Of a stretch of DNA of 64,000 nucleotides, positions 32,661-46,539 are shown piece by piece. This DNA comes from Glossina fuscipes. Its lineage: Eukaryota > Arthropoda > Insecta > Diptera > Glossinidae. Within the stretch, counting starts at the first letter, position 1. Each line of letters opens with the position of its first letter. A program made the position numbers and the translations under genes. The notes under the pieces are model-generated. The model was not told where the DNA came from and made no database searches. It worked only from the letters and a program-made list of their open reading frames with translations. The stretch is from contig NW_023998415.1 of assembly GCF_014805625.2 (NCBI RefSeq), forward strand, positions 50,159,839 through 50,223,838. Reading direction: 5' to 3'.

Positions 32661-35005
32661 ATGCCTGAAGTAGAAGAAAAGGGGAAAACAACACTGACCA
32701 AGAAAACGGAAAATGTTGCTCCCGGCGGTGTTCAGACTCGAGTTGTTGGTCCTGTTCCTCCTCTTGGAGGTTTGTGGCGTGACTTAATTGCTTATTGGAT
32801 TTTGGGTTTATGCAATATTTACGGTTATGTAGTTATGTTGAGTGCTGCTCACGATGTATTGGACAAATTTCCACATCAAGTTAGTGATTTCATTACGAAT
32901 TATTCTTTTTGTAATTTTTGATATATCCCTCTTCCGGAAGACTCGTAGCGATAAGCCTCACGAGCGAGACTGTCACTTAGTTTCGACGGGAGCGATTCTT
33001 TTGGCTGACGTTCTACCGGCAATGTTCGTTAAAATGATTATGCCCTTCGTACCATTTCGGGTCCAGTAAGTTTGCGACCTCTATTTGTCTCTTTCACATC
33101 TACATAATTAATTCAATACTTTTTTTGGGGTTAAGCTTCCTTGTTGCTCTGGCTGTTATATTTTCGGCAGCCGGTTTTTTATTAGTGGCTATGGCCTATT
33201 TTGAGTGGATGGCTATATTAGGAGTGGTCATCACTTCGGCTAGTTGCGGTATAGGAGATGCAACTTTTCTCGGATATTCTTCGAAATTTAATAAGTAAGT
33301 AACCGTACATATAATAAACTTTTAAAAAAAGGTGAGAAATGCATCAAAACGGAAAAAATATTGTTATGAAAACAGAAAATTTTTATTTTACATTTTAAAG
33401 AAATATTCGTGTTTTTTAAAGTTAAATCGGTTCTTGCTATGACAGATAAAGAAAATATATTATTCTTTTACGAAATTCAGTTCAAAAGAAAATGATATGA
33501 AAATTATTTCAAAATTTGTAAAGTTCAGCGGATTTAGTCGTGAAGGTAAAAGCAACTCATTGCGGCTGTTATCCACCAGCAGTATTTAGTTGTTTTCTAT
33601 TACTGATCTATTATTATTTTTATATATTTAAAAACCTTATCGGTTGTTCGAATTTTTAAACAATTTCATAAAGCAAAACTAATCGAAAAGTTGCGCAAGC
33701 CTAAATTACTGCCACTTTCCTTGAATATGAACGTAGATTGGATATGATCACGAATGACTGAAGAGTATATAATTAATTAACCGTTGGATTTATGTGATTT
33801 TAAACTCTGCCGCTCATGATAGCAACGACACCGGTCTAAATTTTGGCTCCGTTAGGATTAGGTTGCAGTTAATTTATTTAACGGAAAGCAATTAAATTGG
33901 ACGATCTTTTTAAGAAAAAGCCTTGCAATAAGTTATATATCTTTTCAACTTATAAAGTAAGCAAAAGAAGGAATTCATGTTCGTCCACGATCTCACAATT
34001 GTTAATAGTTTAGTTAATTCTTGGTTTTTGCCAACTGTTGTAAGCAAATTATATAAATTCAAAGCAATTAATGGATTCAAATTCAAAATAATTCTGTAGT
34101 AACCGTTTGGTTAGCAAATCTCGTTTCCTTCCAAATATTTTAAAATAACTTAAGCAATTATTTTGGTTTTCTTAGGAATGTAGTCTCGACTTGGTCCTCT
34201 GGAGGTGGGGCTGCAGGAGTTATTGGGTCTTTATCGTATGCCGCGTTGACCGAGTTTAAGCTCAGTCCAAGTGAAAGTATGTTGGTAATGTTAATATTTC
34301 CTTTCATCGAAGCCATGTCGTTTTGGGTTTTATTACGAAAGCCGCAAAGAGCTGCAGCTTCTGCAATTACGGGAGCATTAATTGAGGATCAAAAGCCTTT
34401 GATCGGATTTGCACAAAAATTTGCATATGCAAGAACATTGGTGGAATATATGATGCCTTTGGGCTTAGTATTTTTTTTTGAATATTTTATAAATCAGGGC
34501 TTGGTAAGCACGGAAATGTGTTAAAGCTTTGGAATTAATCAAAATAAGCATTTCTTATTTAATTTTTGAGTTCGAATTAGTTCTATTCAAAAATATTTTC
34601 CTCGATAAGGCATCTCAGTATCGTTGGCTAAATGTTGCTTATCGGATTGGAGAGTTCGTAGCGCGTTCCTCAGTTAATGTTTGTCAATTTCCAAAGATTT
34701 GGCTTATGGTGGTGTTTCAATTTATGAATCTTGTATATTTCTTCACGGAAGTGACTTTCAATTATACCCCTAGTGTTTGGATAACATTTACCATTGTCGT
34801 GTGGGAAGGTTTGCTCGGTGGTGGCGCTTATGTCAATACCTTTTATAGAATGTCGCATGAAATACCTCCAGTTCGACTGCAGTTTGCTATGTCCACGGTC
34901 GTACAAGCAGATGCATATGGTATAGCACTTGCAGGATTCCTAGCAATACCAGTCCACAATGCCATATGCTCACTACCGGTTGCCGAAAGAGCTATAGAAT
35001 GGTAA
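32661..35005 (+). CDS. cln3: CLN3 (battenin) paralogue B, five exons
   Basis: Second CLN3-family lysosomal membrane protein. Predicted exons: 32661-32879, 32941-33065, 33136-33294, 34176-34503, 34571-35005; 421 residues. The exon boundaries match copy A, and exon 3 is 159 nt in both. Signatures: [96 protein letters not shown]. The N-terminus is longer than in A (charged KGKTTLTKKTEN and a Gly/Pro-rich stretch). Donors are GTTAGT, GTAAGT, GTAAGT, GTAAGC; intron 3 is 881 bp against 54 bp in copy A. Polyadenylation signals AATAAA occur at 35094 and 35113. The many amino-acid differences from A show it is a true old paralogue, not an assembly duplicate. Confidence 0.95.
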
Positions 35006-35199
35006 CATAGTTAATATGAACCCTTTTTTACCATAAAATACTAAAACAATATAGGACATAATGTTTGTTTGTGCGTTTTCAATTTACTTGTAAAATAAAA
35101 TCATTTTGTTGAAATAAAAGCATTTTATACTTTTTTCGCTATTATTTGATCGAAGAAGGAGTAATTAAAAACAATACCAATAACTAACCGTGCACAGGG

Positions 35200-35455
35200 A
35201 GCTTTTTTTTTTGTTTCCGATATGTGATCCGTCAATCCGGAGATATCTTCCTCATCTGTATTAGTGCAATGTTGATTAGAATAAGGGAGGTTGGGAGAGA
35301 GGGAAAGAGAGAAGAAAGGTGGCGCAGTCTGAGAGAGGTAGGCCTGTAGTGTTATGCCGAGCATGAGGATGTTATCAGCATTCAATATAGCAGCTGCCGC
35401 GGAATTGAACCGGGTATGTCCATTTCATAGCCATGCTTTTTATCTATTAAGGCAT
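35200..35455 (-). repeat. tRNA-like SINE candidate
   Basis: On the minus strand an A-box-like TTAATAGATAAAAAGC and a B-box-like GGTTCAATTCC (35401-35411) have tRNA-like spacing. They are followed about 40 nt later by TGCTCGGCATAACACT, then a C/T-rich body. The segment at 60426-60600 shares TAGATAA..AGCAT, a B-box and GTCGGCATAGCACT in the same order. Two diverged members of one tRNA-derived SINE family would explain this. No complete tRNA cloverleaf can be drawn with confidence. Confidence 0.4.
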
Positions 35456-36230
35456 ATGGCAGTCTGGTAATATGGCAGTAAAGCCAAGTTTTTAGTAATT
35501 TATTAGAACACAGGTGAAATATAATAAAGTTTTTGAGAAGAAAATCAAATTTTCTAAATTTGGATTTCGTCAATTCCCATTTTGGTCCACGCGGCAGGGT
35601 ATTTTTGTAAATGATAATGCCTCCAGTCTAACAGCTGATGTATCCTTGCTTTTGATTTACCGTCGGTTTCTTCAAATTCAAAAACTATTCTTCTACGTGT
35701 TCGTTACTTACAAGGAGAATATTTCTGAGATAAAAAACAAGCCATTATCGCGACAGACGGTTAACGCTTCCGTCCTAATGAATTTTGTGTAGAATGGAAC
35801 GGGTTATATTAGTGACTTATTCCATTTCTACGGCTTGAGGTTTATGAACTCTTACTCTGAAAAGGATATAAATAGTAGTGTGCGTTACGAAGGGCAAGTA
35901 TATTGATAAAGTGATCAGTCCTGTCGTCCAACGTATACGTTCAAGAAAAGCATACGGCGCATAGCTAATTAAATATTCTTGCCAAATAGTTAGTAAGTAA
36001 TTTCATATCGCAAAAACGCGATCGAAGGAGAGAGGTAAACCCTAGAATTTAGTAAAAAACTTTAGACTTTAAATAAAGATCAGTATCTTTTTAATTTTAT
36101 TACATTTTGTTTTATTTACCTTTTTATGAAAAAGCTTTCTTTTAATAGAGCTTACTACAGATTTATAAGGACTTGGTCTTCGTTGCTGACTAGTTAGTCA
36201 CAAAAATATTTCGTTCATAATAACATCGGA
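35456..36230. other. Intergenic DNA upstream of sulfatase 1
   Basis: No supported gene. The sulfatase 1 promoter and 5' UTR should be here; TATAAATAG at 35867-35875 (GGATATAAATAGTAG) is a possible TATA box, about 360 bp before the ATG. Confidence 0.35.
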
Positions 36231-39200
36231 ATGAAGCTTATTGAAAGTTGTGCCTCAATTATTATGGTAATAATTCAGACCTTCCATTTAGCTCAGTCTT
36301 CGGAGATGGTGCCGCCCAATATTGTTATTATTATGGCTGATGATATGGTAAGTTAAGCAGAATTGAAAGAAAAGGTATAGACAAGCAAAACTTAAATGCA
36401 ATGATGAAATGATACCCACACTTGAAAAAGAGCAAAGAAAGTTTCAAGAGCAGGAAATGAATTACGAATCATGGCAGATAATTAGATCATTGAACATTTG
36501 TTAATTAATATTAATTGTTCGTGTAGAATATATTATCGTGTTATTTCTTCAATATAAAGAGATTCTTCAGGACTATGAATTATCGATCTAAAAAAATGTT
36601 TATAAAAGGTAGTGCAGGCCTTACACAAATAGAGAATTCGATTAATAACCTGAAACCTGCATGAGATACGGCTATTAACCTACAACCTAATAAACAAATA
36701 CAAAAAATGCGTAAAATAAATAAACAAATAACAGAAAAAAAAATTAAATTAAATTAAAATTATTACAATGAACAGAGGTAAAATAAAGCAAAATAGCTTG
36801 AAGATTTATATCAATTTTTTGGATATATAAGAAATGTGATAATGCCTTTTTAGGAAATCTGGATATTAACGGCAAACAGGCATCTGGTGCATTGTTTTAT
36901 TTTGGAAACCCAAATTTTTAACTCAAAATCTTTTATGCTTAATGCTACTGGGTGGGAAATGACTATTGTAATATTAGCAAAATTTCATCGCTTAATTTGC
37001 AACGCCCATTAATGGGCCGCATAGATCGTAGTCATAGAATTCGTTTGTGATAAACAAAGCTAGAACTCAGTTCATGTGTGGTTGCCTTAAAACAAACGCG
37101 TCTGTAATGTCTGCTAAAGCCAAATCTGTGAAAGTAGCTTCATTCACAGGTTGTGACCTGCGACAAACATGGATATGGATTTCAAACCAAATACCTATTG
37201 AAGGCCTATGACTACATTAAAAGGTGACAATCAATTCCCTTTCTCGTATTTGATTTGAAAAAAAAAAAATGTTTTTCATGCACGAAATGGCTGCTAGATT
37301 AAGCAGGACTGTTCCAAAATAACACATTTCAATTGCGCCAACTATTGATTCCAACTTGAGTTACGATTATGCAGGCTTAACTGACGTGCATAGTAATCGG
37401 GCCTACAAACGTTGAGTTACAGCCATGCAAGAAGCATTTCTTGCATCAACGTAAGTCGTTCAGATGATCCCCACGTCAGAGGAACGCTTTCCTTCATTAG
37501 CAAATCAACTCCAATATGCTATTTTGAAGAGGATGCTGAATGTTTTGAAGGCAATCGCGGTTGCTTCAGCTCATTATCTCTAAGGTAGAGTTCAACTTTC
37601 GTCCCATAGGGTTTAGAAGTTCAAAAATTAAAAATCAGCTGACAAGATGTATAGTAAATAAGTCTGTTTTCTTTGGCGATATATTGAGGCATCTTTAATT
37701 GCTTTTAGTTGGACTTATAAAAACATTAGAAACTTTAAACTTCTTTGGCTGGTTATCTGCAATTTGACGACTTGATGAGCAGTTTGCCAAGTACTTTTAG
37801 TAGTACAATTATTTTTATTAAACGCAATTTTCGCTTGTCTAATTTTAATCTACAATCATTTAAGCTATACAAGAGCAAGGCTGATATTTCCCCTTTGTTT
37901 GCGTTTTATATCTTTAAATATTTATAAAAATTATTACATTTTTTAATCGGAAATTAAATATTTACAGCAGAGATACATTTAATAGCCCCACTATATGTTT
38001 GGTTTATAAACTTTCTCCGTATAGAGATTCGCAAATATATACTCATATTTGGAAAAGATAATACAAAGAAAAATTGTTTTTGTTACTATTGATGTTTAGG
38101 GTTTTGATGACGTAAGCTTTCGTGGCGCCAAAGAGTTTATAACACCAAATATCGATGCTTTGGCTTATCATGGTAAAATCTTACATCGATTGTATGCGCC
38201 GCCGATGTGCACACCTTCTAGATCAGCCTTGTTAACCGGCTTGTATCCGTTTCATACAGGTTTGTTAATCCAGCATGGAGTGACTGTTGTTCAGAAATTA
38301 TTATTTGCTTAACTTTATGTTGTTATTCTATTTCGACAGGTACTCAACATTATATATTACTTAATCAGGAACCATGGGGTCCTTTGACAAAGTTCATTAC
38401 AATGCCCGAAGTATTTCAGGCTCACGGTTATTCGACCAATTTAATCGGGAAATGGCATTTGGGTATGGGTCATAAACAATTCACTCCCACCTATAATGGG
38501 TTCGACTATCATTATGGTTACTGGGGTGCTTTCATTGATTATTATGATAAGACATCTAAAATGGAGGTGAGCGAAAATCTTGTGTTATAAAGCAAAAAAC
38601 TTTTCACCTTTATCTTCACATTTCATATGGCAAATGCTTGAGGTTTTAAAAAAGGAAAATATTTTGTAAACATTCAATTCAAACATTTTAGACTCCCGGC
38701 TTTAGTTTGGGTTACGATTTTCGCCGTAATTTAGATTTAGAGTGCGATAAAGGCAATAATACTTATGTAACCGACTTATTTACTGCTGAAGCGGAAAGAA
38801 TAATTATGCAGAATAGTGGCTCGAAACCTTTGTTCTTACTGGTGACTCATTTAGCTGTTCATACAGCCAACGAGGAAGATCCTTTGCAGGCACCTGAGGA
38901 AGAAATTGAAAAGTTTTCCTACATACAAGATATACGTAGAAGAAAATATGCAGGTATCATGATTGTGTTGATGTTTGCTAAGAACGTTTCTTTCACAATG
39001 GAAATTTTCAGCAATCGTCTCGAAACTTGATGAAAGTGTGGGTAGAATCGTTTATGCTCTGGATAGGGCGAACAAATTAAATAATACTATAGTTATTTTT
39101 TATTCGGATAACGGCGCGCCTACGGTCGGTTTGTTCAGCAATACCGGTTCTAATTGGCCTTTAAGAGGGGTTTGTATGGAAATTATTGTTAGCACAATAA

Positions 39201-40005
39201 GAATATTTAAAATATTATGCTCTTCTAATAGCAAAAAAATTCCCCTTGGGAAGGAGGTACACGTATTTCGGGTGCCATATGGGCCCCTCTATTACAAAAT
39301 CGAGGTTCAATATTTCAACAACCTATGCATGTCGCAGATTGGTTTGCTACTCTTGCAGCGGCTGCTAATATTCATTTAAATCAATCCCTGACATTGGATG
39401 GCATTAACCTTTGGACCGAGCTAGTCACTAGCAAAACTGATACTCCTCCATACTCGGAAAGAGAAATTGTGCATTCTCTAGACAATCAAGCCGAAATGTA
39501 TTCTTATAGCAAAGGACAATATAAATATATCAAAGGGACATCTCTTGAAGGCCGATACGATTACCATTTATCACAACGACCTAAAAAAATAATTGATCCT
39601 CGTGAGAAGTATTACTATGAGAACATAAGACAGTCGGCCACTTTTCAAGCTCTCCAGAAATATGATGAGAAACCCTTAACCAATTCAAGAATGCACAATT
39701 TGCGAGTGAAAGCCTCAGTGCAGTGTGAGGCTAAGAGTCTGAAACCAAATAGCAATTGCAAACCCTTGGAGGAGGAATGTCTTTTTAATGTCTGGAAGGA
39801 TCCATGCGAGCAAAGAAATTTAGCTCGTCTACACAAATACGACAACATAATGAAAAGTATGCGTGAGGATATACTGAAGCTAAAAGCCACTGCTGCACCC
39901 CCCTTAACTGGTAGAGGTTCACCGGAATATGATCCGAGCCGATATGATTGCACTTGGACAAATTATTTGGATATTTTTCCTAAAAATTGTAAGTTTGCAT
40001 TTTGA
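36231..40005 (+). CDS. Arylsulfatase B-type sulfatase, copy 1
   Basis: Secretory/lysosomal sulfatase resembling N-acetylgalactosamine-4-sulfatase (ARSB). Predicted exons: 36231-36347, 38100-38259, 38340-38566, 38692-38953, 39012-39169, 39232-40005; 565 residues. An N-terminal signal peptide (about 1-21) precedes [19 protein letters not shown], whose aspartates (D37, D38) bind Ca. The formylglycine motif is C76-TPSR80 with SALLTG after it. GKWHLGM supplies the Lys and His, THLAVH the second His, YSDNGA the Asp-Asn pair, and [11 protein letters not shown] the lysine aligned with human ARSB Lys318. C-terminal [18 protein letters not shown] is family-typical. Intron 1 is 1752 bp; the others are 58-125 bp. 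No hydrophobic C-terminal tail, unlike copies 2 and 3. AATAAA at 40233 may end the transcript. Confidence 0.94.
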
Positions 40006-43000
40006 AATTCGTTGTGGTTTCTGTACCCCGCCCTAAATTGTTCTATGTCAAACAAATATATGTTAAAGCCCACTTCAACTTTTTATAAACATTGATAGCT
40101 CGTCTGAATTGATTTAGACATATTGATTGGGGTCAATAGCTATCAGATTGCTTTGCACTTTGTTTTGAATTCATAGCTTCTACTCTTGCAAGTTGCACGT
40201 CTTGTCCAAACTGGCCCAAGAGTTTAGTCTAAAATAAACAATAACATGAAATGTAAATTTTCCATCTTTAGTATTCTTTCTGTTATAGTCGTTTGCCTAG
40301 TGTTTCATCTCTCATGTTAGCTATATTTCTTTTCGTTCTGCTAAATGTACATAGCCCCATGTATTATGAAATAAATAAGTCAATGCTATTGACGAGGCCG
40401 TTATTATATGTAATATACCTAACATTTTTAGCCTTCACAATTGCAGTGCCATTATAAAATTTAGCGCAGATGTGGCGTGGGTGACAAAAACTCTAACTAG
40501 ACTAACTATTACTTTTTTTCTTCATGTACTAAGCCAAATTTTTTTAATTTAAAAGATATCTTGCCATGTAACCGCGAGCTACTGCCTTGTTCAAGGATTG
40601 CTTAAAAGACTTTTTCAGTCCTCCCTGGATGTCACGGAATATTGTATTTCACTTGAGAATTGTTAAAACTATTTTTAATTGTATTTTCGTTTATTTTCAC
40701 ATACACGTCTGTAAGTGCATATGAAGGCATCCTAGTGTTTAAAAATAAATAAAATCTTTTAAAGAATTATAAACATATATGTGGTTTTTATACGATGGGT
40801 ATTGAAAATATGCGAAAATGCACCCATTTCTCTTGCAGAGAGAAAGCAGAAAACAATGACGACCCGTGTAGCTGCTAATAGGTAATAATAAAGCATAAAT
40901 TTTCCATGGGAAGACAAAAATTATTGTGGGCTTAAAGAAAATTATTGTGGGCGAAGATATCAATTTTCCAAAGCTTGAACAAATTAGTCACCGTTATTAT
41001 TATTACTATGGTGGGCAAACCGTACCACATCTTAGGGGTTCTTTTGTACTTAAATTTGTCTAAATGTCACGTTAGCTTGGTCATGGATGGATGGTATGAC
41101 CTTTGAAGGATGTGTGTGCGACGAATATCAGAACAGAGCTAGATTTTATTTTGTGATTCCCTCAAGCAAACTATTCGTCAGATTTCGTCTCCTCGGACTA
41201 GTCCGGTGGTGACAGAGCTATACATAGTGAAAAGAGGTAGTCCAAGATTGACGGTTATTTTGAGGCGAGCTCAATTATTCTCACTAAAAGGGAAGACTTG
41301 AACCCTTTTAAAACCACTGGTGATAGTGCATCGAGTTAAAAGGAGATATAAAGCCTTTTTTAAATGCCGGGCTTAGATATAATTACTAAATATTTCGTGA
41401 AGGTATCTCCTTTTTAAATTTTACATCGATGTTTGCCAAAACGAATGATGTACAACTTTAACATTACATACGTGCACACAAGCACAATCCATTAAAGCTA
41501 TCCAAAATTATTATCATTGATGTTCTTTAAAATTAACATTTCGTGATCGAATTATCTAATTCCATTAGACATTGTTAAGCTCGGTTTACTATTTCTTCCT
41601 TCGTATCTTTTCTTTCCGATGATAGTACATCAACAATAATCTTCAAGACCTGTACTGAGTTGGCAGACCATCAACGCGTGCCATGTAGCTATTTTCATTA
41701 GCTCAAACAATTTCGGTTAAACGAAAACGATTCGTTAATTAGCAATCAGAATAAAAAAGGAAAAAAAATTGATTATCATTTCTCACTCAAAGTCGTCTTC
41801 ACCGATGAAATTTATTTTGCGTCATGAGGATTTTGTTAAGAAAGAAGATAATCCCCGAATAATCCTAGAGAAATTGTTAGAACCCAAAGATGCTATGTTT
41901 GCTCTGAATATTAGATTGGTGCACTCATTAGCATTGATCTAAGCTTGAGGAGACTAACATCAATTCATCAACGCAAGCCTTAGTTACTGGATTAGAAGTT
42001 TTAAGGTCGAGTAATTTCATAAAATTCTGACATTAAAGAGCCATCTAAATACCGGCAGTTGACTCCACTTGGGATTTTCTTGGGATTTATTGAAAAAAAT
42101 GAATTTAATGTGCGGAAAAGGTGTTGGAAGTTCTGATGGTCATGATGGACATTGGCGCGTATTCTAGACAAGCTTGTAGACTTGCCTTTCAAAAAACTTT
42201 GTATAAAGGTATTTTTTCTAAAGTTTTTGTGTTTTCTTTGACATCCCAGATATTTATTTGAGTACCTCTGTAACCGTTGTACATACGTTGAGTGGAGATA
42301 TTTAATACTTAATCCAAAATATCGGCGCACATGAGTATGCGTGCAATAGAAATGAAATTAAAAAAACACCTTTGAGAAACTCTAGGATCAATCTGTTTAG
42401 GACATTTCAGGTAGTCTAGACTAGGGCAAAACCACGAACTGTTATTTTGTAGTTTTCTTGCTGCCAGTCTCTTTGTCAAGATTAGAGATTCATGTATTTA
42501 TAACCATTCTACACAATGTCGACCATTACGCAGAAACTCCAATTTACAGCAATAAGCGTAAGCTAAAATGCTCTATGAAGTACTAAGAAATGCACGCTGA
42601 AAAGATTTTAAATACAATCAAGGGAAAACTATCTAATTTGAAAATATTTTAAATCTTCTTTCTTAGGAAATTCCACATATAAGCTATTTCTGCGGTAAGA
42701 GCCCTCTCTTTCTCTCATTCAGCTCCCTGCCTTTTACTCTCTTTCAATCAAGTTAAATCTCATATATACTCGTCCATGTTGTGATCAATTTGGTTACGTA
42801 CTTGTGTGCTGATTGTTAGCAAATAAAATGTGTTTGAAGTGTCTCCACAACTTTCAATTAATGTTACACCTTCGCATGGAAAGCACTAAAAATACAAAAA
42901 AAAAAAAAAAACAAAAATAAAATTAAAGTAAAAAAGAAAAGAAAAAATAGACAAATAAAATATCTAAATTAATAAACATAAAACCATAAAAAAATTTTTC

Positions 43001-43590
43001 GAATGAAAGGAATCATATAAAAACATTTCAAAGTATTTTGTTTAAAAAGAAAAGTGAAAACAATTGCACATTCATTTATGTAATAAATAAAAAGGTTTAG
43101 TTGAAAACGATTAGCCGCATAGATATGTAGGCATGTATTTAAAAATTTGCAAAATAATTAAAAATTAATTAAATGTGCTAAATTATCTCTCACGCCCTTC
43201 GTTTCTTTCATGTGCATGGACAAAAGTCCAACATACCTACAAAAAGTTTAATGCTGTGTTATTTGTTATTATTGAATTTTTTCTTAACAATATTATATGT
43301 GATTTTGAAATACTTTTGAGATAATTTAAAAATCTTTTGTGAGAACTTGCAGGTTTTTTTTTTTGTGTAATTTATTGGATACATCCAACGATTTAAGCAA
43401 ACCGCTGATTAAATATCACACAATCGGCATCTTCTACTTCATTATTTCATGAACAATAGAGGTTCTCGTGTATGTTAAATAATTAACGAAATTAAATTCA
43501 ATTTAATTACATGTATTACGCGTATTTGTTTATACATAGGGGAATTCACTGAAAAAGTGATCGTAAAAAAAAACCAAGGGAAACAAAGAC

Positions 43591-43598
43591 GGAGAGAC

Positions 43599-43650
<52 letters not shown>
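43591..43650 (+). repeat. GA microsatellite
   Basis: About 60 bp of nearly pure AG dinucleotide with one interruption (GAAAG). It generates spurious Arg/Glu and Leu/Ser repeat frames on both strands. Confidence 0.95.
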
Positions 43651-43653
<3 letters not shown>

Positions 43654-45206
43654 AAGAGATACTTTTATATAATTTATCAAATCTCCAAGTATCACTCAAA
43701 AACAATACATATTCTTTCATAGGCGCGTTTGAAACAATATTAAATATTTTTATTAAGTAGCATAACCACCACCTAAAACTAGGGCGGTGATAATTTTGTG
43801 ACGTGACTTGGAATATCTAGCATCTAGAATCCATCACATCCTCTTTTTACAGGATGGAAAAAAAATACCAAACCACACAATTCATATACCATAATATTCA
43901 TTAAAATGAATAGGGTGTGAGAAGAAGATTCGTTCTACGAAATTTAAGTAAATATCATATATGTATTATTTTACTTTACTCGTAAAGATATCGCTAATAA
44001 TTTGTCTATATCAAGGAAATAATTATTTACTTAGTTAATTATGTAATACGCCGCAATAGAATTTACTATAACTTCATTTTGCCGTACCTCAAATACATAA
44101 TACAGTTATGATTCTGTGATTTATTCATTTTATATAATATGTAATATGTGAACATTAATTTTGTTAAATATTCATGTCATGTTAGGGCGAATACTTGCTA
44201 ACCGACTTCGGTTGAATAGAGACTAGATCTGTAGTTTGAGTGTGGCAGTTGGTTGAGAGTAACTTTTCAGCGTTTCAAAATTTCTTGTAAACTTTCACTC
44301 CGATCCCCACATGTTTATGAACGGTAATCTCGTCCATTTTTCAAAATCTCTATAAATTGTAATTGACAACCAATTGAGCGAACATGGATAAATAGGCAAA
44401 CGCGTCGGCAAATGTATCGACAGATTGACAGGAGGCGAAAAGTAAGCGGGTCAAGAAGACGAACGCAGCTACTTGAACTTTGCTCTGATCGAAGATATAT
44501 ACACTCTATCGGCTCTGCAATGCTAATATCTTGACGTTATAAAAAGTAGCCATAGATTTACTATACCCTCATTGTCAAGAAGACAGATATAAAAAAGCGA
44601 CAGTTTGTTGACTGAGAGTCAACCTAGGATCTCTGTTATATATTTGGGTCGAATGTCAACTCAGATTTTCTGCAGATCGTAAATTTAAAATTTTTTCTAT
44701 TCTTTTTACGATTTTTAGTTTTTGTGATTGCATTTGTGACCGTTCGTCTTTTATAGAGTACTGAAGATCAGAAAAGATGAAGAGAATTTTTACAACATGT
44801 ATATATCTTATATATACAGAAAATAAATTTTAGACAGGTATATTAGGTCGTAAATGTGACTGGGTTAAAGCCAGGCCAAGCTTGGCAAACGTATTCTCTG
44901 CGCGAAACCACATATACTAAATTATAATTTTGCACGCTATCAGAATTTCAAAGGCAGACAAACACACCCGTGCACAATTTGCCATGTCATTGATCTTGAG
45001 TGCTCAAAGCAAAGTAAAGCGATTGTTGTATCTGATTTAATAATGTTGTGCTACAGCTATTTTACATTGTGTAAATAAAAATTTTTGGCAAATTTCACTG
45101 CGAGGAATATTCGCATTAAACGTTAAAGACTGTAGTTACTGAAGGCGCACTTTCCTTTTTAGGTTTTATAAATTTTTATATTTTCTACACACTACAAGAT
45201 CTCATA

Positions 45207-45209
<3 letters not shown>

Positions 45210-45249
<40 letters not shown>
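45210..45249 (+). repeat. AT microsatellite
   Basis: About 40 bp of pure AT dinucleotides, followed by degenerate TATGTATA units. Confidence 0.95.
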
Positions 45250-45253
<4 letters not shown>

Positions 45254-46539
45254 GTATATAATATGTATATATATCTAAATTAATCAAGCTTGAAGGTTTC
45301 CGCAAAAGTTCTGCTTAAAAAACCGACTAAATGGATCTGTAGTTCCATAGGTAACAAGCAAAGAAACTTTTCTGTTTCTTGGATTGTATTTTTGGTCATG
45401 TAGCATTTCTCATCAAAATTGGAATTCATTGTTCTTATAATTTATATGCATTGTTCTTATAATTTATATATACGACATTTTGGCTAATAATCTGTTGTCA
45501 TATTCTTGGTAAAATAGTTACGCCATCATTTTAGAAATTTTTGTTGGAAAATTGATCTGAGTGAAACATAGCAAATGGTTAAATGATAGTTGGGACAGTG
45601 CAAGGCCTTGGTTATAATGTGCACGCATAAAAACTTCTTGGCCAAACATTTTATATACATTTTTCATATATGCAACACATAGCGCATGGAAATAATTTTC
45701 GAATCGAACATCGTATGTGTGTATTTATTTATAAACCATGAAATCATATAACGATTTATTCAAAAGTTTTTCGACACAAAGCAAGATAACGGTACAAATA
45801 CTAACGTAACTTTCCTCTCGGTAATATTAATCCCGCATACAGCAGGAGGGCAGATTACCTTTTTCACCTCGTTCACCGTATAGCTCTTTGAATTATTATG
45901 AATAGGTAGACTTGTTTCTGTATCCAGGGTTTTGAATAGAAAAACAAGTGTGAATTTCAATTTGTGTATTCACAAAGCAGTCAAAGTTTTTTTTCAAAAT
46001 TATATCCCAATTCTCTGTTGATTGTCGTCCATTTGGGAAGCAAAAAATATTAATTCCGCGAAGCGTCACTATGCGAGTTGCTACCCCTGGGATGAGTATC
46101 GAAAATTCGATTTAATATCCTTTGATGAGGCATCTTTGAAAATCGTATCAATCAGATGAAATTGCAAAGTTGACCTTTTGAGGAACGTGTGAAAGAATTT
46201 TATCGCTGGAACTCATTAAGTGAATTCGTTTAAAGATAAAAACGCAATTATATGATATAAGAAATGCATTTAGTGCATTAGGCATGATAATCTTAAGATA
46301 TTTTTCGTTTATAACAAAGTAAGGTTATTTAATTTTATAATAAGTACTTAAAAAAACTTTTAATTCTAATATAAGCAAAAGCGAAACGCTGAAAACGTGA
46401 TTTAAACCTGACAATCCCTTCAAACCTTTTCGTATAAATAAAAAAGTTAATCAATAATATCGCAATAATAGCACATAATAAATAAATGAATTAACAACAG
46501 AATCTAATGGAAATTAAAAGGGTTTCATAAACGAGTAAG

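Larger units (their letters stand above)
40006..46539. other. 6.5-kb interval between sulfatases 1 and 2
   Basis: No supported gene. It contains simple repeats (poly-A near 42896, GA at 43591-43650, AT at 45210-45249) and segments with dispersed-repeat character near 44500-44600 (TATCGGCTCTGCAATGCTAA, ACTATACCCTCATTGTC). A 109-codon minus frame at 42001-42330 is unrecognised. The sulfatase 2 promoter should lie at the right end. Confidence 0.4.

Noticed and set aside
25852..35005. Allelic or assembly duplicate explaining two CLN3 genes
   Set aside because: The copies differ throughout at the protein level and in intron length (54 against 881 bp), far beyond allelic variation.
42001..42330. 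109-codon minus-strand frame between sulfatases 1 and 2
   Set aside because: No recognisable motif. A decayed transposon frame is possible but unsupported.
43475..43760. Arg/Glu- and Leu/Ser-repeat frames on both strands
   Set aside because: They are produced by the GA microsatellite at 43591-43650.
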